The notes under the pieces: generated by a model
Told to the model about the DNA's origin: nothing
What the model saw: only the letters and a program-made list of their open reading frames with translations
The model's database searches: none
DNA from: Pedobacter sandarakinus
Lineage (GTDB): Bacteria > Bacteroidota > Bacteroidia > Sphingobacteriales > Sphingobacteriaceae
Length of the DNA: 64,000 bases
NCBI RefSeq assembly: GCF_026240095.1
Contig: NZ_JAPIVG010000001.1
Coordinates: 1,178,001-1,242,000 of the forward strand
Reading direction: 5' to 3'
Program-made: the position numbers and the translations under genes
Shown: piece after piece, positions 26,399 through 34,134 of the stretch
Numbering within the stretch: the first letter of the stretch is position 1
Layout of the letters: the number at the start of each line of letters is the position of its first letter

Positions 26399-28300
26399 AT
26401 GACAATAGAACAATTGATTTGGTTAGTTCCGTTACTTCCTTTTTTAGGGTTTGTAATTAATGGACTGGGCAGAAAATCTTTATCTAAAGGACTTGTTGGT
26501 ATCATCGGCAGTGGCGTTATCTTAGCCGCTTTCATCATCAGCAGTTTTATTTTCTTTAGTTTACAAGGCGATACGCAGAAATCTCACGAGGTATTTTTAT
26601 TCGATTGGATTAGCGCAGGAACATTACACATTCCTTTATCATTTTTGGTTGATCCATTAAGCTCAATCATGCTTTTAATTATCACAGGAATAGGGTTTTT
26701 AATCCACTTGTATTCTACCAGTTATATGCAAGAGGACGAAGGTTTTGGTAAATTCTTCGCTTACTTAAACCTGTTTGTTTTCTTCATGCTATTGTTGGTA
26801 TTGGGATCAAATTACATCGTGATGTTTATCGGTTGGGAAGGTGTTGGTTTATGTTCTTACCTTTTAATCGGGTTTTGGTATACTAATAGCGCATACGCTT
26901 CTGCTGCAAAAAAGGCCTTTGTAATGAACCGTATTGGCGATTTAGGCTTTTTACTCGGCGTATTTCTGATGTTCAATTTCTTTGGAAGTGTAGAATTCGC
27001 AAAAATCTTTCCTCAGGCGGCTAATATGCTTCCAGGAAACAATACTTTAATTTTAATTACCATATTGTTATTTATTGGGGCTTGTGGTAAATCGGCTCAG
27101 TTGCCATTATTCACTTGGCTGCCAGATGCCATGGCTGGACCAACGCCTGTTTCTGCATTAATCCATGCCGCAACAATGGTAACAGCAGGTATTTATATGA
27201 TTGCCCGTTCAAGCGCATTGTTCGATTTAGCTCCTTTTACTCAGCATATCATCGCTATTGTAGGTGCAGCAACGGCATTGGTAGCGGCAATAATTGCATT
27301 AACCCAAACAGACATTAAAAAAGTGCTGGCTTATTCAACAGTATCGCAATTGGGATACATGTTTCTAGGTTTGGGTGTAGGTGCTTATACTGGTTCATTC
27401 TTCCATGTATTAACCCATGCCTTCTTTAAAGCGTTATTATTCTTGGGCGCTGGCTCAGTAATTCATGCTATGCATCATGAACAAGATATGCGCCACATGG
27501 GTGGGTTAAGAAAAAAACTTCCAGTTACCTTCCTTACGATGATGATTGGTACCATTGCCATTGCAGGGTTGCCACCATTTTCTGGTTTTTTCTCGAAGGA
27601 TGAAATTTTAGCGCATGCATTCCAATATAGCCCGGTTCTTTGGGGAATAGGCGTCCTTACTGCATTCTTAACTGCTTTTTATATGTTTAGGATGATGTTC
27701 CTTACTTTCTCTGGAAAATATAGGGGAGCGCATCATGAAGAAAATCATGTGCATGAGTCGCCGGCAGCAATGACTACACCATTAATTATTTTAGCAATTC
27801 TTGCTGCTATTGGCGGCGCAATCAATATTCCTCACGTTTTCGGTGGAAACGAATGGTTGGCACATTGGCTAACAGGTGCTGGTGTTGCCCAACACGAATT
27901 AGACTTGAGTCATTCAACGGAATATGCGTTGATGGGAACTTCTGTTGTTGCAGCAATTATAGCTTTGATATACGCCTATACAAGGTATGTGAACGGTGCT
28001 CGTGTGCCTGTTGCCGATGAGGCACCACGTTCTGTGTTAGCAAAGATTTCATACCATAAATTTTATTTGGATGAGATTTACGATTTTATCATCACCAAAC
28101 CATTGGATGCATTTTCAAGATTCTTTTACAGTGTTCTGGATAAAAAATTCATCGATGGACTTGTAAACGGATTGGGTTGGAGTACTAACGAGGCAAGTAA
28201 AGGCGTTCGCTTACTTCAAAGTGGAAATGTAGGTTTCTACATTTTTATGATGGTTATTGGTATCATCTCATTGCTTGCATATACATTTTATTACATCTAA
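26399..28300 (+). CDS. nuoL: NADH-quinone oxidoreductase subunit L
   Basis: 633 aa antiporter-like proton-pumping subunit with about 16 membrane helices. MFIGWEGVGLCSYLLIGFWY, LPDAMAGPTPVSALIHAATMVTAG (read as two adjacent motifs) and the conserved Lys in the discontinuous helices are visible. The C-terminal amphipathic lateral helix region (YHKFYLDEIYDFI) is intact. Found 13 bases after nuoK. Confidence 0.97.
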   Translation: MTIEQLIWLVPLLPFLGFVINGLGRKSLSKGLVGIIGSGVILAAFIISSFIFFSLQGDTQKSHEVFLFDWISAGTLHIPLSFLVDPLSSIMLLIITGIGFLIHLYSTSYMQEDEGFGKFFAYLNLFVFFMLLLVLGSNYIVMFIGWEGVGLCSYLLIGFWYTNSAYASAAKKAFVMNRIGDLGFLLGVFLMFNFFGSVEFAKIFPQAANMLPGNNTLILITILLFIGACGKSAQLPLFTWLPDAMAGPTPVSALIHAATMVTAGIYMIARSSALFDLAPFTQHIIAIVGAATALVAAIIALTQTDIKKVLAYSTVSQLGYMFLGLGVGAYTGSFFHVLTHAFFKALLFLGAGSVIHAMHHEQDMRHMGGLRKKLPVTFLTMMIGTIAIAGLPPFSGFFSKDEILAHAFQYSPVLWGIGVLTAFLTAFYMFRMMFLTFSGKYRGAHHEENHVHESPAAMTTPLIILAILAAIGGAINIPHVFGGNEWLAHWLTGAGVAQHELDLSHSTEYALMGTSVVAAIIALIYAYTRYVNGARVPVADEAPRSVLAKISYHKFYLDEIYDFIITKPLDAFSRFFYSVLDKKFIDGLVNGLGWSTNEASKGVRLLQSGNVGFYIFMMVIGIISLLAYTFYYI

Positions 28301-28320
28301 AAAGGGTTCAAAAATAAATA

Positions 28321-29784
28321 ATGGAACAACTTTTACTACTTATATTTATTCCACTAGCAGGTGCGCTTATTACAGCATTTGCTGGTAAGTCGGCTAAAAT
28401 AGTTTCGACTGTATTTTCGGTTGCATCCCTAGGCTTGGCCTTGTTTATCGCGTTAAATTTTATTCCAGATGCAAGCACTCAATTTGAGGTTAACTTACCA
28501 TGGATAGCAGATTTAGGTATTCACTTCCATGCAGGTATTGATGGTATTAGTATGCTCGTGGTATTGCTTACGAACTTGCTAATTCCCATTATTATATTAT
28601 CGAGTTATAGGCATGATTATCACAATCCGGCAGCTTTTTATGGTTTGATTTTGTTTATGCAGGCTGGTTTATTGATTGTATTTACTGCGATGGATGCTTT
28701 CTTGTTTTACATCGGCTGGGAAGCGGCATTAATTCCAATTTATTTTATTTGTGCTTTTTGGGGTGGAAAAGACAGGGTTCGCATTAACATGAAATTCTTC
28801 GTTTACACCATAGCGGGATCCTTATTTATGTTAATGGGTATCATTTACCTTTACCTACAAAACCCTGCGCACAATTTTGAGATCAATGCATTTTATGCAT
28901 TAAGTTTAGATAGTGAACAACAAGGCTGGATTTTCTGGGCATTCTTCATTGCGTTCGCTATTAAAATGCCAGTTTTTCCTTTTCACACCTGGCAACCAGA
29001 TACTTACACAGCCGCACCGACGCAAGGTACGATGTTGCTATCGGGGATTATGTTGAAAATGGGTATCTACGGTGTAATCAGGTGGCTGTTGCCGATTGTT
29101 CCAACTGGTGTGCAAGATTGGGCAACGCTGGCCATGGTGCTTTCCATTATTGGTATCGTTTACGCCTCTTTAATTGCTTTTACTCAAAAAGATGCTAAGC
29201 GATTGGTAGCGTATTCATCAATCGCTCACGTTGGGTTAATTGCGGCAGGTATCTTTGCTTTAAACCAGCAAGGCATGCAGGGTGCAATGGTTCAAATGTT
29301 AAGCCATGGTATTAATGTGGTAGGTTTATTCTTCGTGTTAGATATTATCTTTTCGAGGGTAGAAACAAATAAGATCGAAGAATTGGGCGGTATTGCCAAA
29401 GCTGCGCCGCAATTGGCCATCACATTTCTAATTATTCTATTAGGAACTGTAGCCTTACCCGGAACAAACGGTTTTATTGGTGAATTTTTATTGTTAATGG
29501 GGGTTTACAATTATGGGATTTGGGCTGCAGCAATTGCAGGATTAACCATCATTTTTGGTGCCGTGTATATGTTACGCATGTATCAAAATATAATGCTTGG
29601 TAAAACAAATGAATTAACCATCACTTTTACCGATATACAAGGGTCTGAGAAATTGGTACTATACATTATTTGTGCTTTAATAATCTTGCTGGGAGTTTAT
29701 CCTAAACCATTATTGCACTTAACAGAGGCATCTGTACAACAACTATTAGAGCAGGTAAATCAAAAATTAATATCAGTTAAATAA
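28321..29784 (+). CDS. nuoM: NADH-quinone oxidoreductase subunit M
   Basis: 487 aa antiporter-like subunit with about 14 membrane helices. FYIGWEAALIPIYFI carries the conserved membrane Glu and FPFHTWQPDTYTAAPT the family loop. Pumps protons in the membrane arm next to NuoL and NuoN. Confidence 0.97.
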   Translation: MEQLLLLIFIPLAGALITAFAGKSAKIVSTVFSVASLGLALFIALNFIPDASTQFEVNLPWIADLGIHFHAGIDGISMLVVLLTNLLIPIIILSSYRHDYHNPAAFYGLILFMQAGLLIVFTAMDAFLFYIGWEAALIPIYFICAFWGGKDRVRINMKFFVYTIAGSLFMLMGIIYLYLQNPAHNFEINAFYALSLDSEQQGWIFWAFFIAFAIKMPVFPFHTWQPDTYTAAPTQGTMLLSGIMLKMGIYGVIRWLLPIVPTGVQDWATLAMVLSIIGIVYASLIAFTQKDAKRLVAYSSIAHVGLIAAGIFALNQQGMQGAMVQMLSHGINVVGLFFVLDIIFSRVETNKIEELGGIAKAAPQLAITFLIILLGTVALPGTNGFIGEFLLLMGVYNYGIWAAAIAGLTIIFGAVYMLRMYQNIMLGKTNELTITFTDIQGSEKLVLYIICALIILLGVYPKPLLHLTEASVQQLLEQVNQKLISVK

Positions 29785-29787
29785 GCG

Positions 29788-31161
29788 ATGAATATCATTA
29801 TAACCATTAGTATAACAGCTTTTATTGTCCTTTATGCAGGTTTATTTAAAGCAAATAAGGCATTATTACCAATTACTATTGTTGGCTTGCTTACTGCTTT
29901 GGGTTTTACCATTGGTGCATGGAATGGTAATGCCATACACTTCGGCATGATGCAAACAGATAATTTTGCTTTGGCCTTTTCTGGCGTTTGTATCATCGGA
30001 ACATTATTAATTTTCTTGTTAACACAGAACTATTTTCATGCGAAAAGCGATAACATTGCCGAGTACTATACGCTTATTCTCTTCGCCCTGGCGGGGATGA
30101 TTATGATGGTATCCTACAAGAATATGGCGATGCTATTTGTAGGCTTAGAGATCATGTCTGTAAGTTTGTATATCCTCGCTGGTATCCGCAAAAAAGATTT
30201 CGCCTCAAATGAAGCTTCTCTAAAGTATTTTTTGATGGGTGCGTTTTCTACAGGCTTCCTGTTATTTGGCATTACACTAATTTATGGAGCTACCGGTTCT
30301 TTCGATTTAGATAAAATTCAAACTTACCTGGTTGATAACAGCAGGGCCATATCGCCAATATTTTATCCAGGTGTAATTTTGATGATGATTGGGTTATGTT
30401 TTAAAGTGGGCGCTGCGCCTTTCCACTTTTGGACACCCGATGTGTATGAAGGTTCGCCATCACTAATTACTACTTTTATGAGTACCGTAGTAAAGACTGC
30501 GGGTTTTGCTGCATTCTTAAGACTATTCTCTGATGCTTTTGCTCCGCTACATGATTTTTGGGTTACCCCGTTAATTGTAATTGTTTGCATTACTTTGTTT
30601 ATAGGTAACGTTACGGCGTTGTTTCAGAAGAATTTCAAGCGAATGTTAGCTTATTCAAGTATTTCGCATGCGGGCTATCTTCTGTTTTCTTTGGTAGTAA
30701 TAGGCGCTAATTCACAAAATAGTGTTTTGGTATATGCAGCAGCTTATACCTTCGCATCCATCATTGCTTTTGCAGTATTAATTTTGGTGAAACAAAAAAC
30801 AGGTAGCGATAGCTTTGAAAGCTTTAATGGCTTAGGTAAGAAAAACCCTCTGGTAGCTTTATCGTTAACAATTGCCATGCTTTCGCTAGCAGGTATTCCA
30901 CTAACAGCAGGGTTTATCGGTAAATACCTAATGTTCTTAAATGTTATGGGTGAATACCATACATTCTTAGTGGGCTTTGCCATTTTAAATGCATTAGTTG
31001 GGTTTTACTATTATTTTAAAGTAATTGTAGCGGTTTGGTTTAAAGAAGGAGCTGAAGCTGAATTGGCAACACCTAATCAGTATAAAATTGTATTGGCCGT
31101 TTCCGTTGCTATAACGCTAATTTTGGGTATTTATCCCACAATAATTTTAAATCTTATATAG
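29788..31161 (+). CDS. nuoN: NADH-quinone oxidoreductase subunit N
   Basis: 457 aa, the third antiporter-like subunit. LFVGLEIMSVSLYILAG contains the conserved Glu and FHFWTPDVYEGSPS the family loop. It is the last nuo gene, and its stop is only 4 bases from the stop of the convergent LytTR regulator, leaving no room for a terminator between them. Confidence 0.96.
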   Translation: MNIIITISITAFIVLYAGLFKANKALLPITIVGLLTALGFTIGAWNGNAIHFGMMQTDNFALAFSGVCIIGTLLIFLLTQNYFHAKSDNIAEYYTLILFALAGMIMMVSYKNMAMLFVGLEIMSVSLYILAGIRKKDFASNEASLKYFLMGAFSTGFLLFGITLIYGATGSFDLDKIQTYLVDNSRAISPIFYPGVILMMIGLCFKVGAAPFHFWTPDVYEGSPSLITTFMSTVVKTAGFAAFLRLFSDAFAPLHDFWVTPLIVIVCITLFIGNVTALFQKNFKRMLAYSSISHAGYLLFSLVVIGANSQNSVLVYAAAYTFASIIAFAVLILVKQKTGSDSFESFNGLGKKNPLVALSLTIAMLSLAGIPLTAGFIGKYLMFLNVMGEYHTFLVGFAILNALVGFYYYFKVIVAVWFKEGAEAELATPNQYKIVLAVSVAITLILGIYPTIILNLI

Positions 31162-31165
31162 GTTT

Positions 31166-31855
31166 TTAATCGAAATTTCTAAATATAATGTCTTTGTATG
31201 TTACAGAAATAGGAAGGGATTTGTTATTGGTTAAGAATACGAAATTTCCTTGTAGTTTCTCTATATGATGAGTTGAAACTATAAATGATTTATGTATTCT
31301 TACAAATTGCTTGTACGGTTGTAACTTCTCCTCAATATCTGAAAGTTTTAATAGTGTTATAGTCGTTTTATTAAATGTATTGATATTGACGTAATTTCCA
31401 TTTGCTTCTATAAAAATTATTTCTTCAATCCACAATTTTACTTGTTCTCTACTTTCTTTTGCTTTAAAGAAAGCAAATGGTTTTTCTGTGGTTGACTGAG
31501 CCAAGAGGTTATTAACTGTTGCATTAAATTTGTGGTAGCTAATAGGTTTAGTTAAAAATCCATTAGCTTGTACGTCATATCCATCTAAAGCATATTGTAG
31601 ATGCCCAGTGATGATAACCAGAAATCTAATTTTATGCCTAATTCTTTTTGCTAGATCGAGCCCAGTTAAACCAGGCATTTCTATGTCGGTAAATAAAAAG
31701 TCAATTTTATTTGAGGCGTTAGTTATCGCATTTAATGCTACGATTGAGTCTGTATAGCTATTTAATAATGTTAATTGGTGGGTGTCTTTAATATATTCCG
31801 ATATCTGATCGACAATTGTAGGGTCGTCGTCTATAATGATACAAGTTGATTTCAT
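31166..31855 (-). CDS. LytTR-family response regulator (orphan)
   Basis: 229 aa from ATG 31855 (preceded by GAGAAG; the frame is open further upstream, but there the residues do not fit a receiver domain). Receiver domain: acidic cluster DDD at 9-11, phospho-acceptor Asp57 in FTDIEMPG, Thr83 and Lys103 (LTKP). The C-terminal LytTR DNA-binding domain runs from about residue 128 to the end (EEIIFIEANGNYV, FVRIHKSFIV). LytTR regulators of the AgrA type control peptide and bacteriocin genes in many bacteria. No histidine kinase is adjacent. It is divergent from the peptide operon at 32088, whose promoter has paired repeats 21 bp apart, so it is the obvious candidate regulator. Confidence 0.93.
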   Translation of the reverse strand: MKSTCIIIDDDPTIVDQISEYIKDTHQLTLLNSYTDSIVALNAITNASNKIDFLFTDIEMPGLTGLDLAKRIRHKIRFLVIITGHLQYALDGYDVQANGFLTKPISYHKFNATVNNLLAQSTTEKPFAFFKAKESREQVKLWIEEIIFIEANGNYVNINTFNKTTITLLKLSDIEEKLQPYKQFVRIHKSFIVSTHHIEKLQGNFVFLTNNKSLPISVTYKDIIFRNFD

Positions 31856-31950
31856 CTTCTCTTCGTTTAATTGTAAAGTATTTACCGAAGGGATGATAGG
31901 TAGAATAAATTGTAACAAATATAAGATGATAAACTAATTTCACTTTGTTA

Positions 31951-32087
31951 TTTTCAAAAATTTCATCCTTGAAAAACATGATTTCATCCTTGAAATTATA
32001 AAGTATATATTTTTTTTGCAACTATTGTGCTACAAAATAACTGGCCAGAAGTTTTTGAATTAATGTTTAATTTAAATTTAAAACAAA
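31951..32087 (+). promoter_or_regulatory. Regulated promoter of peptide operon with two operator repeats (copy 1)
   Basis: ATTTCATCCTTGAAA occurs at 31960-31974 and again at 31981-31995, exactly 21 bp apart (two helical turns). Each unit also has dyad symmetry (TTTCA and TGAAA). Downstream, TTTG at 32015-32018 stands 19 bases before TAACTGGC (32038-32045), a weak -7 match that would suit activator dependence. The remaining leader is AT-rich and leads to the ATG at 32088. The whole block is repeated at 33637-33775. Confidence 0.7.
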
Positions 32088-32282
32088 ATGAAAAAATTAG
32101 AATTGGAAAATTTTGGTGTTCAGGAATTGGATGTTAAGGAGATGATTGAAACAGAAGGAGGAAATTTTTGGGCATTTATTGCCGAAGGTTTAATTGAAGC
32201 AGCTCTAGACTGGGAAGGGGCTGTAGCTGATTTTAAGGCTGGTTATAATGCAGGAAATAAAGTTTATGGTAAAAGAAAATAA
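32088..32282 (+). CDS. Double-glycine-leader peptide precursor 1 (bacteriocin-like)
   Basis: 64 aa. The N-terminal 25 residues form a double-glycine leader (LELENFGVQEL ... ETEGG), of the kind removed by the peptidase domain of an ABC transporter during export. The predicted mature peptide is 39 aa (starting NFWAFIAEGL), with an amphipathic acidic first half and a basic end (NKVYGKRK). Such precursors are annotated as class II bacteriocin-like or pheromone peptides in Bacteroidota. It is followed five bases later by a second precursor, suggesting a two-peptide system. Activity is inferred, not shown. Confidence 0.85.
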   Translation: MKKLELENFGVQELDVKEMIETEGGNFWAFIAEGLIEAALDWEGAVADFKAGYNAGNKVYGKRK

Positions 32283-32287
32283 TTATT

Positions 32288-32443
32288 ATGAGAAACTTAC
32301 AAGATTTTAACGTAATAGAGTTAACTAACTCTGAATATAAAGATATAAATGGAGGTAACTTATTGTTTAAAGCAGCAGGTTTTATTCATAGAAGTATTCA
32401 AGCCTTAGTTGATTGGGTTTATGACCCCAATAATGACCAATAA
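32288..32443 (+). CDS. Double-glycine-leader peptide precursor 2 (51 aa, easily missed)
   Basis: 51 aa from ATG 32288. The first 23 residues (MRNLQDFNVIELTNSEYKD then INGG) match a double-glycine leader. The predicted mature peptide is 28 aa, NLLFKAAGFIHRSIQALVDW onward, with a possible amphipathic helix and an Asn/Asp-rich tail. It starts five bases after precursor 1. Its mature segment has faint resemblance to that of precursor 1 (IQALVDW versus IEAALDW), fitting a two-component peptide. It is below usual length limits for gene callers. Confidence 0.8.
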   Translation: MRNLQDFNVIELTNSEYKDINGGNLLFKAAGFIHRSIQALVDWVYDPNNDQ

Positions 32444-32463
32444 TTTTTATTCTACAATACTAA

Positions 32464-32494
32464 ACCATTCTGCATATTGATTATGCAGAATGGT
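32464..32494 (+). promoter_or_regulatory. 13-bp perfect hairpin between peptide 2 and the CPBP gene
   Basis: ACCATTCTGCATA (32464-32476) and TATGCAGAATGGT (32482-32494) are perfect complements around a TTGAT loop. No T-run follows. It ends 9 bases before the ATG at 32504, so it could act as a partial terminator or processing site, or limit translation of the protease relative to the peptides. Confidence 0.65.
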
Positions 32495-32503
32495 AATAAC
32501 ATT

Positions 32504-33373
32504 ATGAAATACATAATATATTTTTTGTTAGTTTGGATTCTAATAGGTGCTTTAATAGGTTCTTTCGGATTTGGCTTAATTTCATTAATCGATAAAATTA
32601 CTTTTAGGGAGGCAATTAATGTTTACGATAAAAAAGTTTCTTATATCCTTATTTTTCAATTTGTTAGTCTGATTTCGACGGTTATAACCATGCTTATCTT
32701 CCTCAAAAGGGAGCAGCTTAATATTTTAGATATTGGATTAAAACTTGAATACCATAAATCAATTTTACAAGGATTCATATTCGGAGCACTTCCTGTCATA
32801 TTGGTTCTTCTAATCTTATATTTTAGTGGTAAAATTGATATGTCTTCTGCGCAATTTACCCCGCTAAATTTTAGTTCCTATTTTTTTATCTTCATAGTTG
32901 GTTCATTAAATGAAGAATTATTAACTAGAGGATACGTTTTAAGGTATTTAATGCTTAATAAGAATAAATATAGTGCATTAATTTTATCATCAATATTATT
33001 TGCCGTTTTTCATGTAGCTAATGATAATCTTAGTATTATACCATTTTTAAATATTTTTTTATCAGGACTTTTTTTAGGTATATTTTATATTTATTTCAAG
33101 AATCTTTGGTTTTCTATATCAGCTCACTTTGCCTGGAACTTTTTTCAAGGCCCTATTTTGGGCAGTCCGGTTAGTGGTTTAAAAACCGAAAGTATTTTTA
33201 AGCAAACCTTAAATGGGCCAGATTATATAACTGGAGGCAAATTCGGTTTCGAGGCATCAATAATTTGTACATTACTCCTTTTGGTATTTATATATTTATT
33301 GTACTTGTTTTGTGAATCTAGAGCAAAAGGTATAGCTCATAAAAATTCTAATCTAAAAATTGTTATAGGCTGA
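32504..33373 (+). CDS. CPBP (Abi/CAAX-type) intramembrane metalloprotease
   Basis: 289 aa from ATG 32504; an upstream in-frame start would fall inside the hairpin. It has about eight hydrophobic segments. CPBP motif 1 is EELLTR (Glu137-Glu138, Arg142), motif 2 is FAVFH (His170), and motif 3 is HFAWN (His208, Asn212). In Gram-positive bacteriocin loci, proteins of this family act as self-immunity proteins or process pheromones; here it follows two leader peptides in the same transcription unit, so immunity or peptide processing is likely. Codon use is strongly AT-rich, as in the rest of the island. Confidence 0.87.
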   Translation: MKYIIYFLLVWILIGALIGSFGFGLISLIDKITFREAINVYDKKVSYILIFQFVSLISTVITMLIFLKREQLNILDIGLKLEYHKSILQGFIFGALPVILVLLILYFSGKIDMSSAQFTPLNFSSYFFIFIVGSLNEELLTRGYVLRYLMLNKNKYSALILSSILFAVFHVANDNLSIIPFLNIFLSGLFLGIFYIYFKNLWFSISAHFAWNFFQGPILGSPVSGLKTESIFKQTLNGPDYITGGKFGFEASIICTLLLLVFIYLLYLFCESRAKGIAHKNSNLKIVIG

Positions 33374-33412
33374 GAAATAATTTTGCACGTTCCTAATTAA
33401 AAGATAAAATCA

Positions 33413-33615
33413 ATGCCCCTCATATCAAAAGACACTTTAGATGGTACTTCCCTAATCTTCCTCCACCAAACCCACATCCGATCGCAAATAATTTACAGCA
33501 CTACTACAATAGCGGGTTTAGTAGCCTTAGCAAACTTGCCTTTTTTGTACAAACCGTAAGCGTAAAAGGCACTGGCTTACTACAAAGTGCGGTAGAAAAA
33601 ACAGAATTTCGCTAA
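33413..33615 (+). pseudogene. HlyD-family secretion adaptor, frameshifted N-terminal remnant
   Basis: From ATG 33413 the frame reads MPLISKDTLDGTS ... HIRSQIIY ... ALANLPFLYKP, then stops at 33557. Moving to another frame at the stop (from 33556) continues VSVKGTGLLQSAVEKTEF and stops again at 33613. The combined sequence looks like the start of a membrane-fusion (HlyD-type) peptide exporter: SQIIY, a membrane helix, LPFLY, VSVKGTG, AVEKTE. The rest of the gene (about 350 residues) and its ABC peptidase-transporter partner are missing. It sits between the protease gene and the second copy of the regulated promoter. Confidence 0.75.
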
Positions 33616-33636
33616 CAAACGATAGCTAATTTACCG

Positions 33637-33775
33637 TTTTCAAAAATTTCATCCTTGAAAAACACGATTTCATCCTTGAAATTAGAAAGTAGATGTTTTT
33701 TTTGCAACTATTGTGCTACAGAAATAACTGGCCAAAAAGTTTTTGATTTAATGTTTAACTTAAATTTAAAACAAA
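33637..33775 (+). promoter_or_regulatory. Regulated promoter with two operator repeats (copy 2)
   Basis: Near-identical duplicate of 31951-32087. The repeat TTTCATCCTTGAAA is at 33647-33660 and 33668-33681, again exactly 21 bp apart. Differences from copy 1 are scattered base changes and two small insertions (for example ACAGAAATAACTGG for ACAAAATAACTGG). Confidence 0.7.
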
Positions 33776-34009
33776 ATGAAAAAATTGGAATTGGAAAATT
33801 TTGGTGTTCAGGAATTGAATGCTAAGGGGATGGAAGATGTTAATGGAGGAGGTTTTTTTGGAGCACTCATTGGCTTTTTGGTTGGGGCTACATTAGCTCT
33901 TCTTTCCGGTGAAACTACAATCAATGGTGAAGTTGTTTCTGGAAGTGACAATTGGTTTACCGCTGGATTAATTGGTGCTGGTGCTGGAGCAGTGATTATA
34001 CCTATTTAA
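33776..34009 (+). CDS. Double-glycine-leader peptide precursor 3 (bacteriocin-like)
   Basis: 77 aa. The first 14 residues (MKKLELENFGVQEL) are identical to precursor 1 and the nucleotide sequence is nearly identical through the leader; cleavage would follow the GG at residues 24-25 (DVNGG). The predicted mature part of 52 aa is hydrophobic and glycine-rich (GALIGFLVGA, AGLIGAGAGA) with GxxxG-like helix-packing motifs, resembling class IIb bacteriocins. It is unrelated to the mature parts of precursors 1 and 2. Confidence 0.85.
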   Translation: MKKLELENFGVQELNAKGMEDVNGGGFFGALIGFLVGATLALLSGETTINGEVVSGSDNWFTAGLIGAGAGAVIIPI

Positions 34010-34020
34010 CATTAATGGGT

Positions 34021-34048
34021 AGTGGATTGTAAATTTTAGCAATCCATT
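34021..34048 (+). other. Hairpin downstream of peptide 3
   Basis: AGTGGATTG (34021-34029) and CAATCCATT (34040-34048) pair over nine positions with one G-U. There is no clear T-run, so it is a weak terminator or an mRNA-end stabiliser. Confidence 0.4.
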
Positions 34049-34134
34049 ACTATTACTTTAAGCAATCTATGCTATAGCTCACTTCAGATGGAACACTTGA
34101 AATGGTTAATCTGATTATATTTCCTTTAGTTAAT

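Noticed and set aside
31960..31995. Repeat pair as a CRISPR array
   Set aside because: Only two units of 15 bp with a 6-bp spacer, repeated once elsewhere with the same spacer length; this is an operator, not an array.
31788..32021. Minus-strand open frame spanning the operator repeats and the regulator's start
   Set aside because: It overlaps the LytTR gene in another frame and the repeat-containing promoter; no domain seen.
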